DNA of 64,000 bases, from NCBI RefSeq assembly GCF_900143205.1, contig NZ_FRDH01000003.1:124001-188000 (forward strand), read 5' to 3'. The position numbers were made by a program, and so were the translations under genes. Below are positions 24,216-33,239 of the stretch, in pieces (within the stretch, counting starts at the first letter, position 1; each line of letters starts with the position of its first letter). The notes below the pieces were generated by a model that did not search any database, was not told the DNA's origin, and worked only from the letters and a program-made list of their open reading frames with translations. The DNA comes from Butyrivibrio hungatei DSM 14810. GTDB taxonomy: Bacteria; Bacillota; Clostridia; Lachnospirales; Lachnospiraceae.

Positions 24216-26462
24216 TTAAAATCCATTGACTGGATCAAAGTCAAACTGAACTGAAATATACCTGAGTTTCCCTTGGTCTTCAAGGCTTCTGATATATTTT
24301 TCCATTAAATCTTTGTAATAAATAAGTCCCTGGTAATCGCTCATCTTAACATAAACAGCCATCCTGTAGATGTCGTTTATCCTGCCTATTGATGCCGCTG
24401 CAGGTCCAATAAATACTGATCCTTCAAGTTTTCTTTGTTCCATAAGGGTTCTGAGCTTTGTAGCAAAAGCCATTCCCTCTTCTTCGTCCTTACTCATGAT
24501 CTGAACTGACATCATGTGCGACACAGGAGGATAGCTCAAAAGATCTCTGTAAGCGATCTCTTCATCATAAAACTCCTTGTAATCCTGCTTGGATGCCGCA
24601 ATTATGCTGTAGTGGTCAGGCTGATAACTTTGGATTATGACATTGCCTTTTTTGTCTCCTCTGCCTGCTCTTCCTGCTGCCTGAGTAAGTAGCTGGAAGG
24701 TTCTCTCACTGGCTCTATAGTCACTAGCGTAAAGAGACATGTCAGCCGCAAGTATTCCAACCAAAGTAACGTCAGGAAAATCGTGACCTTTGACTATCAT
24801 CTGAGTTCCTACAAGTACATCAGCTTCTTTGTTGGCAAAGGCCGAAAGGATCTTTTCGTAGCTTCCTTTGGCTCTGGTGGTATCAGCATCCATTCTAAGG
24901 ACCTTGGCCTGTGGCCAGAATTTCTTGACTTCATCTTCTATCTGCTGGGTGCCTGCCCTAAAGGATGAAACATATTTTGAAGAACATTTTGGACAGATCT
25001 TTTTCACTGGTTCCTCGTAGCCGCAGTAGTGGCACACAAGCCTTCCGCCTCTGTGCTCAGAAAGAGCCACATCGCAGTGTGGGCACTTAAATACATGTCC
25101 ACAGGATCTGCAGGATACAAATCCTGCCAGTCCTCTTCTATTGATAAAGAGCATTGTCTGCTCGCCTCTACTTAATCTGTCCTCGATAAGTTCCTGTAGC
25201 CTAAGTGAAAAGATGGATCTGTTGCCTTTTCTTAGCTCTTCTCTAAGGTCAGCTATCTCAACTGTTGGTAGCGTTCCGCCTGTGAGTCTTCTGTTTAGCT
25301 CAAACAACTTGTACTCCCCTGTCTGAGCTCTGTAATAGGACTCCAGAGAAGGAGTTGCCGATCCCAGCACTACAGCTGCTCCATCCGGAAGAAGCTTCGA
25401 TAACTCTATAGCTGTTTCCCTTGCGTGGTATTTGGGCATAGTCTCGCTCTTGTAGGCAGACTCATGCTCCTCGTCAATTATTATGATTCCTGTATTTGGA
25501 AATGGTGTGAAAAGAGCTGATCTTGGCCCGATAATGATATCTATATCGCCAGTTCTTGCTCTCTCCATCTGGTCAAATTTTTCTCCTGGAGAAAGTGTAG
25601 AATTCATTACAGATACTCTGTCTCCAAAGTGTCTGTAGAATCTCATCAAAGTCTGATAGGTAAGGGCTATTTCTGGAATCAGAACAATTGCCTGTTTACC
25701 TCTTTTGATAACATCATCAATAAGGGCAATATATACTTCTGTCTTGCCGCTTCCTGTGATTCCGTGGATCAGGTAAGTATTTCTTTGGCCCTGGTCGTAA
25801 TCTTTTTTGACAGTATCAACGATATGCTGCTGCTCATCACTAAGGACTGCTTTGCCATATCTTGAACTCTCTGCCGCCACTGGCTTTCTATAATATTCTT
25901 CGCTTTCAACCTTGATGATTCCCTGGTCAGAAAGAGCTTTGATAGTCTGAGACGCTATATTAAGCTTACCTGTTACAAATTCATAAGGAATCCTGTCTTC
26001 AGGGTTTTCTAAAAGTTCCTTTAAAAGCCTTTCTCTGGCCTTTTGCTTTTTTCTAACGCATTCGTTATAAAGATCTCTTGCCTGCCTTAAATCCATTCTA
26101 AGAGATATATACTTGTGGACCTGTCTGTTCTGCTTCTTGGCTGCAGGAAGAACTGTCCTAAGGGCAGCTATCATGGTTGAGCCGTAATGTCTTTTCATCC
26201 AGGCTGCAAGCTTCATTGATATATCCTGAGCTGAAACCACTTCGTCAGATACATCAATTATCTCTTTTATCTTGGCAGGATCCCAATTAGGCTCATCTGT
26301 AAGCTCAATAACAAAGCCCTTTCTGGTAGTATTCCCTCTACCAAAGGGAATAACTACAGGGCTTCCTATGTCGATCTTACCCGCAAGCTTATCGGGTACC
26401 TTATATTGAAAAGGCTTGTCCACCTTCTCATGTGAAATATCAATGATTACGTTAGCGTACAT
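24216..26462 (-). CDS. priA: Primosomal protein N' (replication restart helicase)
   Basis: This 748-residue superfamily 2 helicase restarts stalled forks. It has an N-terminal DNA-binding domain (to about 190), Walker A ITGSGKTEV, Walker B IIIDEEHESAYK, an interior eight-Cys zinc domain (CRSCGHVFKCPHC ... CHYCGY ... CPKC), and motifs V-VI (QMIVKGHDFPDV; TQAAGRAGRG). No good ribosome site is visible ahead of the ATG, which lies 19 bp after murE. Confidence 0.97.
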   Translation of the reverse strand: MYANVIIDISHEKVDKPFQYKVPDKLAGKIDIGSPVVIPFGRGNTTRKGFVIELTDEPNWDPAKIKEIIDVSDEVVSAQDISMKLAAWMKRHYGSTMIAALRTVLPAAKKQNRQVHKYISLRMDLRQARDLYNECVRKKQKARERLLKELLENPEDRIPYEFVTGKLNIASQTIKALSDQGIIKVESEEYYRKPVAAESSRYGKAVLSDEQQHIVDTVKKDYDQGQRNTYLIHGITGSGKTEVYIALIDDVIKRGKQAIVLIPEIALTYQTLMRFYRHFGDRVSVMNSTLSPGEKFDQMERARTGDIDIIIGPRSALFTPFPNTGIIIIDEEHESAYKSETMPKYHARETAIELSKLLPDGAAVVLGSATPSLESYYRAQTGEYKLFELNRRLTGGTLPTVEIADLREELRKGNRSIFSLRLQELIEDRLSRGEQTMLFINRRGLAGFVSCRSCGHVFKCPHCDVALSEHRGGRLVCHYCGYEEPVKKICPKCSSKYVSSFRAGTQQIEDEVKKFWPQAKVLRMDADTTRAKGSYEKILSAFANKEADVLVGTQMIVKGHDFPDVTLVGILAADMSLYASDYRASERTFQLLTQAAGRAGRGDKKGNVIIQSYQPDHYSIIAASKQDYKEFYDEEIAYRDLLSYPPVSHMMSVQIMSKDEEEGMAFATKLRTLMEQRKLEGSVFIGPAAASIGRINDIYRMAVYVKMSDYQGLIYYKDLMEKYIRSLEDQGKLRYISVQFDFDPVNGF

Positions 26463-26481
26463 ATATATAGTTTACAATGAT

Positions 26482-27969
26482 TTACTTTCTCTCGTCGAGA
26501 ATCTCCTGGATAAGTTCACGTTCATCCATGTGATACTTTACGCCCTTGATCTCCTGATAGTCCTCATGGCCTTTACCTGCAAGCACGATGATATCCCCCT
26601 GCTCGCCGTGATCAATGGCGTAAGCTATAGCTTCTTTTCTATCTGTGATCTTGATGTACTTACCATCTGTCTTTTTCATGCCAGTCTCAATATCATTTAT
26701 GATATCCTCTGGCTCCTCAAAACGAGGATTGTCAGATGTGATGATAGTAACATCAGCATATCTTCCACTTACTTCACCCATCTCAAAACGTCTGAGCTTA
26801 CTTCTGTTTCCGCCGCAACCAAAGAGACAGATAAGTCTGTTTGGATGATAATCGCGAAGTGTTGTAAGAAGGCTCTTAAGGGCCATTGCATTATGAGCAT
26901 AATCGATCATAAGTGTGAAATCATCAGACACCTTGACCATCTCAATTCTTCCTTTGACCTTAGCCTCTTTAAGTGCAGGTGCAATCTCTTCTGGTGTGCA
27001 TCCAAGATTATGTGCAACAGCAATAGCGCAAAGAGCGTTGTATACACTGAATTTTCCTGGTGTCTTGATCTCTGCATGCATGTTAAGGAATCCATCAGTA
27101 TCGAAGAACACGCCAAGTTCACCGGGCTTGTGGATATATGCAAGGTTTATCGCTCTAAGATCGCAGTCCTCATTAAATCCGTAGGTCTGAACCTTACAGG
27201 TGTGTCCTTCTAAGATATCATCAACATGAACATCATCACCGTTTAAGATACCAACCTTACACTGCTTAAATAGAAGGCTCTTGCAATGCATATAGTCTTC
27301 AAAATCAGCATGCTCGTTTGGTCCAATGTGATCTGGCTCAATATTTGTGAAGATACCTATATCAAAAGTAAATCCCTGAGTTCTGTGAAGCATGAGTCCC
27401 TGAGATGATACTTCCATTACTACGCTATCGCATCCAGCTTCAACCATCTTGGCCATATATTCCTGAAGTGCAAATGACTCAGGTGTTGTATTCTCTGCAT
27501 GTATGTGCTCATCACCAATGATAACTTCGATAGTTCCAATAAGACCAACCTTGTGTCCCGCATTTTCAAGCATGTTTCTGATAAGGTAAGTTGTTGTTGT
27601 CTTACCCTTTGTTCCTGTGATACCTATAGTCTTGAGCTTGCTTGCCGGATTACCGAAATACGCAGCAGAGATAAAAGCCATTGCATATCTGGTATCCTTT
27701 ACTCTTATTACTGCAATATCAGAGCCTTCTGGAAGCTCCACATCCTGGCTTACAACGATTGCTGCAGCTTTCTTTTCAGCAGCTTCTTTTGCGCAGCTAT
27801 GTCCATCAAAATTTGCACCCTTGATGCAGATGAAAAGAGATCCTTCAGAAATCTTTCTGTTGTCGTTAACTACGTCCTTTATTTCGACAACTTCTGGATC
27901 GATCCTCTCTCCAGAATTCCCTCTAGTAACCTCAAATTCCAGTTTTTCCAGTAAATTACTTAGTTTCAT
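26482..27969 (-). CDS. murE: UDP-MurNAc-tripeptide ligase (meso-DAP type)
   Basis: This 495-residue Mur ligase adds the third stem-peptide residue. The ATP loop is GTKGKTTTTYLI. The DNPR motif (SDNPRFEEPEDI) is the one associated with meso-diaminopimelate, not lysine, so the wall is probably meso-DAP. GGAGAGGTTGTT precedes the ATG. Confidence 0.95.
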   Translation of the reverse strand: MKLSNLLEKLEFEVTRGNSGERIDPEVVEIKDVVNDNRKISEGSLFICIKGANFDGHSCAKEAAEKKAAAIVVSQDVELPEGSDIAVIRVKDTRYAMAFISAAYFGNPASKLKTIGITGTKGKTTTTYLIRNMLENAGHKVGLIGTIEVIIGDEHIHAENTTPESFALQEYMAKMVEAGCDSVVMEVSSQGLMLHRTQGFTFDIGIFTNIEPDHIGPNEHADFEDYMHCKSLLFKQCKVGILNGDDVHVDDILEGHTCKVQTYGFNEDCDLRAINLAYIHKPGELGVFFDTDGFLNMHAEIKTPGKFSVYNALCAIAVAHNLGCTPEEIAPALKEAKVKGRIEMVKVSDDFTLMIDYAHNAMALKSLLTTLRDYHPNRLICLFGCGGNRSKLRRFEMGEVSGRYADVTIITSDNPRFEEPEDIINDIETGMKKTDGKYIKITDRKEAIAYAIDHGEQGDIIVLAGKGHEDYQEIKGVKYHMDERELIQEILDERK

Positions 27970-28039
27970 AACAACCTCTCCATTTTTTATTTTTTCGTCA
28001 CATTTTATTCACAATTTTGCAGTAATATATACGTATAGA

Positions 28040-28057
28040 TGTGAGCAATAGCTCACA
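28040..28057. promoter_or_regulatory. Palindrome TGTGAGC-AATA-GCTCACA upstream of murE
   Basis: Perfect 7-bp arms with a 4-bp centre lie about 70 bp upstream of the murE start, overlapping a possible weak -35. It resembles a regulator-binding palindrome, but no regulator gene is nearby. Confidence 0.4.
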
Positions 28058-28073
28058 ATCTCCCCCTCATAAG

Positions 28074-28112
28074 AAACCGCAGACACACGCTTCGCGTGTG
28101 TTTTTGTGGTTT
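28074..28112 (-). terminator. Terminator-like hairpin after recJ
   Basis: Inner stem CACACGC / GCGTGTG with a 3-nt loop and outer pairing AAACCGC / GTGGTTT lie just beyond the recJ stop. On the plus strand Ts follow both the inner stem and the whole structure, and on the minus strand TTTCTT follows, so direction is not certain. Confidence 0.6.
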
Positions 28113-28126
28113 TAGGGGTATTTTTT

Positions 28127-29923
28127 TTACACAAAATCATTCATTATTATCTGAATGCTATCCCTTCCCTGATAACTATTGATATCTGGATAATATGCTA
28201 TATTAACCTTCATATTTTCTGCAGTTCCGGCATATAGTTCATCAAGTCCATCCTGACCATATTTCTCAGTAAGGAATCCATGCCATTTATCCATATCACC
28301 AAAATACATCATATCAAGGATCTTACCAGTTCCGTCTGACACTTTGTATTTGCCGCAGTTCCTGTTCTTTCCAAGTATCCTTCCGGATAACAGATAAACA
28401 TCTCTTTGTGCAAAGCTTGGCTTGGAGTTTCCTGTTCCAAAAGGTTCAAGATATTTAAACTCTCTAACAAGATCCATAGTAGCGTATTTAAGAGGCATTA
28501 CCATATCAAGATGAACTATTTCCTGAAAGTCTTCAGGCTTTAGTTCACATTCATCATTAAGTCTTTTTCTTAATATCTCGATATTTTCCTCAGGAAGCGA
28601 AAGTCCGGCAGCCATCTTGTGTCCGCCAAATTTTGTAAAGAGCTCTTTGCACGCAGATAAATGCTCAAACATGTCGTAGCTCTCAATTGATCTTCCTGAT
28701 CCCTTGGCACCGCCATCTAAAGCCCTGGTTAAGATGATCGTAGGTCTGTAATATTTCTCTTTTACCTTACCAGCAATGATACCTGCTATAGATTCATGAA
28801 CCTTTGGAAGGTACAAAACGATGACCTTTGGAAGATTTCCTTTCTGGCTCTGTTCCTCAACCATTTCTATGGCTTCGTCAACGCCTTTCTTGGTGAGGTC
28901 CTTGCGGTCGTCATTCATAGCCTTAAGATCTCCTGCTATCTTGGCAGCCTCTGCCTCATCCTCGCAGGTAAATAGTGAAAGTGCCCTTGTAGCAAGATCA
29001 AGTCTTCCTGTCGCATTAAGGCATGGTCCAATGACAAATCCATAGTGAAAACTAGACATCTCATGAGCATTAAGACCATTTACGTTTATAAGCGCTTTTA
29101 AGCCCTTATTTGATGTATAAGGAATTCTTTTTAGGGATTCCTTCACAATGATCCTATTTTCGTCTCTAAGCTCCATTACATCGCATACAGTAGCAATTCC
29201 TGCAAAAATGATCTTCTCATCAAAAAAAGCTTTAAATTCATCTTTTTTGTCATCTAAAAGACCTGCCATGACCTGAAGGAATTTGTAAGCTACTACTGCT
29301 CCGCAGATCTCTTTAAATGGATAAGTTCCATCCTGTCTCTTTGGATCTATTACTGCGTCTGCAGGAGGAAGGATCTCTTTGTCTCCATCCTTTGGAACCT
29401 CATGATGGTCTGTAACAACAATAGTCATGCCATTATCCTTGGCATGCTGAGCCTGATCATAAGCAGCAATTCCATTGTCACATGTAATGATAGTATCAAT
29501 GCCATCTGCAAGAGCATCATCTACAAGCTTGATACTAAGTCCATAGCCATCCTTGATTCTATCAGGAAGGACACAATCTACTGTTGCTCCCATAAGAGAA
29601 AGTCCTGAAACCAAGATATATGACGAACAGATCCCATCGACATCATAGTCTCCTATTACTCTTATCTTGTCACCAGCCTTGATCCTCTCAAGCATGATCC
29701 TTGCTCCCTTTTCCATATCCGCCATTCCAGCTGGATCATGGAGCATGGAAACATCTCCGTGAAGATACTCATCAACAGTCTGAGTATTACACTTCTGGTT
29801 CTCATTTTCTCTACTATCTATAAGCCTGTTAGCAATAAGCCTTGCTGTAATATTTGTGATCCCAAATTCCTTTGCAATCCCATCAAAATCAGCTTTCTTA
29901 TTTGCTATCATCCATTTTGCCAT
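28127..29923 (-). CDS. recJ: Single-stranded-DNA-specific exonuclease RecJ
   Basis: This 598-residue 5'-3' ssDNA exonuclease of the DHH superfamily has motif DYDVDGICSSYIL (about 92-104) and the DHHE motif (TDHHEVPKDG), then the DHHA1 domain with the GGHKMAAG motif. It works in recombination and mismatch repair. AGGTAATT precedes the ATG. Confidence 0.96.
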   Translation of the reverse strand: MAKWMIANKKADFDGIAKEFGITNITARLIANRLIDSRENENQKCNTQTVDEYLHGDVSMLHDPAGMADMEKGARIMLERIKAGDKIRVIGDYDVDGICSSYILVSGLSLMGATVDCVLPDRIKDGYGLSIKLVDDALADGIDTIITCDNGIAAYDQAQHAKDNGMTIVVTDHHEVPKDGDKEILPPADAVIDPKRQDGTYPFKEICGAVVAYKFLQVMAGLLDDKKDEFKAFFDEKIIFAGIATVCDVMELRDENRIIVKESLKRIPYTSNKGLKALINVNGLNAHEMSSFHYGFVIGPCLNATGRLDLATRALSLFTCEDEAEAAKIAGDLKAMNDDRKDLTKKGVDEAIEMVEEQSQKGNLPKVIVLYLPKVHESIAGIIAGKVKEKYYRPTIILTRALDGGAKGSGRSIESYDMFEHLSACKELFTKFGGHKMAAGLSLPEENIEILRKRLNDECELKPEDFQEIVHLDMVMPLKYATMDLVREFKYLEPFGTGNSKPSFAQRDVYLLSGRILGKNRNCGKYKVSDGTGKILDMMYFGDMDKWHGFLTEKYGQDGLDELYAGTAENMKVNIAYYPDINSYQGRDSIQIIMNDFV

Positions 29924-29992
29924 AATTACCTAAATCCTTATATAAAAAAAATTGTGTTCTTCTATGTATAATGTGCGAACACTCACTTGATA

Positions 29993-30034
29993 TAATACCA
30001 TATTTTTCCCGATAGTTCTTGGTACCTGACATAT
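29993..30034. repeat. Single degenerate unit of the 53-bp repeat family
   Basis: TAATACCA at 29993 and TTGGTACC at 30019-30026 repeat the two arms seen in the nearby array, but with a 2-bp shorter offset. It lies near the recJ promoter region, about four unit lengths before the main array. Confidence 0.5.
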
Positions 30035-30065
30035 TACAAGAGGAAAGATTCATCCTTCGCTCCGA

Positions 30066-30125
30066 TATTTTTTGCAGTTCATAAGTGTTGAAAACGAACA
30101 GATTACGCAATTACTGCAAAAAATA
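30066..30125. repeat. 13-bp inverted repeat in the recJ-secDF gap
   Basis: TATTTTTTGCAGT (30066-30078) pairs perfectly with ACTGCAAAAAATA (30113-30125) around a 34-nt loop. It is not a standard terminator, since Ts lie on the arms only. Its function is unknown. Confidence 0.6.
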
Positions 30126-30208
30126 AATCCCTCAGGCTGAATTTTTACTCTTGTCATATTGGCAGTTATTTAGAAAATATAGGAAGTATTGAACGAATCA
30201 AACAAGAA

Positions 30209-30676
30209 TAATACCATTCCAACTATTTTGCTAATGTTTAACATGACTCTATTAATTGTCGATGATACTTTTCTATATTTTATCTTCTTTTTGGTATTAC
30301 TAGGCTATTTTTAGATGATACCATTTTTATATTTTTCTTCTGCTTAGTATTACTTTGCAAATTTTAGATGATACCATTTTCATATTTTTCCTCTACTTAG
30401 TACCACTAGACTAAATTCTTGTAATACTATTTTCATATTTTTCTTCTACTTAGTACCACTAGACTTAATTCTTGTAATACCATTTTCATTTTTTCCTTCT
30501 ACTTGGTACCTCCGAGTGAATATCTTGTAATACCATTTTCATATTTTTCTCCAACTTAGCATTAACGAATCAAATATCAATAATACCAATATATCTTTTA
30601 TTTAAGATTTGATATCATTTATACTCAGCGCTGTGATACTAACTGCGCAAATATTACTATATTGGTATTATCAATG
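30209..30676. repeat. Tandem array of 53-bp units (array 3)
   Basis: Units start at 30263, 30316, 30369, 30422, 30475, 30528, 30581 and 30634, exactly 53 bp apart, with a diverged 54-bp unit at 30209. The consensus left arm is TRATACCATTTTCA and the right arm is TWGTAYYA from unit position 30. The arms and period match array 2, 21 kb away. The last two units are decayed but stay in phase. No coding potential was found. Confidence 0.88.
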
Positions 30677-30776
30677 TCATAGAAAGCTTTTTAGTCTTTC
30701 CTAAATAGCAGATAGCATGAACTAGCATTATTTTAATTTGAGCGTTTTATTTTTTGTAGTAGATACATAACATGAA

Positions 30777-30836
30777 AATAACCCTAGTAGATCTACGTTC
30801 TGAACGAATGTGAAATAAATCTACTAGGGTTATTTG
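30777..30836 (-). terminator. Long terminator-like hairpin after secDF
   Basis: A perfect 17-bp stem AAATAACCCTAGTAGAT / ATCTACTAGGGTTATTT (30777-30793 and 30820-30836) with a 26-nt loop lies about 100 bp beyond the secDF stop. The stem is longer than most terminators. Confidence 0.7.
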
Positions 30837-30933
30837 AATTTTTAATGTATCCTACAAAAAATACTACTAAGCGAACAATAAAAAATAATGCCGTTCATGC
30901 GTCCGGTTTCAGAAACTGTCCGCCATCAGTACT

Positions 30934-33219
30934 TCAAGCCTTCTTCTTGAACTTTGTCTTAAGGTCGTACCAGATTGGTGATGCGATGAAGATTGATGAA
31001 TATGTTCCGCAGATAACACCAACCATAAGAGGAAGTGCAAATGCTTTGATATCAGCAACACCAAAGATGAAAAGTGCAAGTACTGTGAAGAATGTTGTAG
31101 CAGATGTGAACAAGCTTCGTGTAATTGTCTGTGACACTGATCTGTTAACAAGATCTGCTGTTTCTCTTCTGTTAGTAGCATCATGAAGGTTCTCACGGAT
31201 ACGGTCGAATGTAACGATTGTATCGTTGATTGAGTAACCGATGATTGTAAGTACTACAGCAATGAATGTGCTACCTACTGAAAGGTATCTAATAAGTGCA
31301 TAAGCTGTGATAACTACAAGTGCATCATGTGCAAGAGCGATGATAGCTGCAGCACCAAACTTGATGTCCTTGAATCTTACCCAGATGTAGATAAGCATAA
31401 GTACAAGTGCTACGATAAGAGCTTTGACAGCTGCGCCTCTCATCTCACCTGAAATTGTTGAGCTGATGGTCTCAGCAGCAATGTTTTCAGCTGTTACACC
31501 ATAGTTATTTTCAAACATTTTTTCTACAGCTTCTCTCTGTGAAATGTTGAGAGTAGTTGTCTTAAATACTACCTGATTTGTTCCTGCAACTTCGTTAAAC
31601 TGAACTTCGCTTACTTCAGCTGCTTTCTTGATATCAGGAACAATTGTATTTTCAATCTCTTCACGAGTGTAATCTTTGTCAAAAGTAACTGTTGAAGATG
31701 TACCACCAATGAAATCAAGGCTGTAATTGAATGCGCCAATACCCTTTGCAGAATTGATTCCCATTGTAGCAATACCAACTACAATTATAAAAACAGAAAT
31801 CGCATAGAAGATCTTTCTCTTTGAAACAAAATTGATAGTCTCGATCTTCTTAGCCTTTCCATAGAATGCCACATTCTCAAATCCAAGTCCGTAGAGGATA
31901 GAAGTAATAACCCTTGTAACTACGAGAGCTGTGAACATTGAAAGGATGATACCAAGGATAAGTGTTTCAGCAAATCCCTTGACAGAACCAGTTCCGCCAA
32001 TCTTAAGAACAACTGCTACGATAAGAGTTGTGATGTTACCATCAAGGATTGATGAAAGTGCTTTGTTATATCCGTTCTTTCTAGCTTCATCAACAGACTT
32101 ACCAGCTGCAAGTTCCTCTTTGATTCTGGAGAATACAAGCACATTAGCATCAACCGCCATACCAATTGAAAGGATGATACCTGCAATACCAGGGAGTGTA
32201 AGTGTCATCTCAAATGCTGAGAGTAGGAACACTATAAGTCCGCAGTAGAATGCAAGAGCAAGTGTTGCTGAAAAACCAAGTAATCTAAAGAACACGATCA
32301 TGAAAATTGCGATAAGAACAAATCCTACTGCTGCTGCAATAAGTGAGGTCTTAATAGCATCTGATCCGAGCTGGGCACCAACCACACTAGAACGAAGTTC
32401 TGTGAGCTGAAGCTTAAGTCCACCGATTCTTATAAGTGAAGCAAGGTTCTGAGCTTCTTCATATGTGCTCTGACCTGTGATAACAGCCTTACCATCTGTA
32501 ATCTCTGCCTGAACACGAGGAACACTGATGAAGTGGCCGTCATAGTAGATACCAATTGTCTCACCAGCAGCATATGCCTTAGCTGTTGCATCAGCAAATG
32601 CCTTAGCACCTTCTTCTGTAAACTCAAGAGAAACTACTGGCTCCTGAGCACCATAAGAATCCTGCTGTGAAGCAGCCTGTGAACTAGCTACCTGATCACC
32701 TGTAAGAACAATTGAACCATCTGCCTGAAGGTCTTCCAAAGATTTATCAAGAACATAACCCATAAGGAGGTTACCGTCCTCGTCTACTTCCATAGTGCCA
32801 TCAGCATTGACTCCATAGTGATATGAATAGTTCTGATTGCCTTTGCTGTCTGTCTGAGCGATAAAATAAAGGTTACCAGGCTGTCCGAGTTCCTCAAGTA
32901 TCTTGTTTGCATCTGATACGCCAGGAATCTCGATGTTAATTCTATTTGAACCTTCCTGATATACTAAGGCTTCTGTGCTATACTGCTCTACACGCTGCTG
33001 GAGCTTGTAGATTGTATCGCTCATATCCTCTTTATCAGGATTCTCTTCTCCTGATACTTCATAGGTGATACTTACACCACCTGCAAGGTCAAGACCAAGG
33101 TTGATACTTGATAAAGATCCTGACTTGTCCGCACCAAGTCCGTAAACTGCTGAATAACCAACTCCCCCAAGCAGTAAAAGGACTACGATGAGAGCTAAAA
33201 ATGATTTTAGCTTTTTCAT
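30934..33219 (-). CDS. secDF: Protein translocase subunit SecDF (fused)
   Basis: This 761-residue proton-driven Sec accessory protein has SecD and SecF in one chain. The SecD part has the N-terminal helix, GLDLAGGVSITYEV, the periplasmic P1 region and the helix block with GMAVDANVLVFSRIKEE. The SecF part starts at about 460 (RKIFYAIS...GINSAKGIGAFNYSLDF) and ends with TIVTFDRIRENL. About twelve membrane helices. GGGAGGATATATCA precedes the ATG. Confidence 0.96.
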   Translation of the reverse strand: MKKLKSFLALIVVLLLLGGVGYSAVYGLGADKSGSLSSINLGLDLAGGVSITYEVSGEENPDKEDMSDTIYKLQQRVEQYSTEALVYQEGSNRINIEIPGVSDANKILEELGQPGNLYFIAQTDSKGNQNYSYHYGVNADGTMEVDEDGNLLMGYVLDKSLEDLQADGSIVLTGDQVASSQAASQQDSYGAQEPVVSLEFTEEGAKAFADATAKAYAAGETIGIYYDGHFISVPRVQAEITDGKAVITGQSTYEEAQNLASLIRIGGLKLQLTELRSSVVGAQLGSDAIKTSLIAAAVGFVLIAIFMIVFFRLLGFSATLALAFYCGLIVFLLSAFEMTLTLPGIAGIILSIGMAVDANVLVFSRIKEELAAGKSVDEARKNGYNKALSSILDGNITTLIVAVVLKIGGTGSVKGFAETLILGIILSMFTALVVTRVITSILYGLGFENVAFYGKAKKIETINFVSKRKIFYAISVFIIVVGIATMGINSAKGIGAFNYSLDFIGGTSSTVTFDKDYTREEIENTIVPDIKKAAEVSEVQFNEVAGTNQVVFKTTTLNISQREAVEKMFENNYGVTAENIAAETISSTISGEMRGAAVKALIVALVLMLIYIWVRFKDIKFGAAAIIALAHDALVVITAYALIRYLSVGSTFIAVVLTIIGYSINDTIVTFDRIRENLHDATNRRETADLVNRSVSQTITRSLFTSATTFFTVLALFIFGVADIKAFALPLMVGVICGTYSSIFIASPIWYDLKTKFKKKA

Positions 33220-33239
33220 TGATATATCCTCCCGTTACA

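Noticed and set aside
26416..27213. 265-residue plus-strand ORF antisense to murE
   Set aside because: murE on the minus strand has all family motifs; the antisense product has none and no ribosome site.
29970..29999. LexA/SOS box near recJ
   Set aside because: GTGTTC and GAACAC are present, but in the opposite orientation and with 17-bp spacing, unlike the clostridial SOS consensus.
29898..30110. 70-residue minus-strand ORF before recJ
   Set aside because: It overlaps the recJ start in another frame, has no ribosome site and covers the inverted repeat and the repeat unit.
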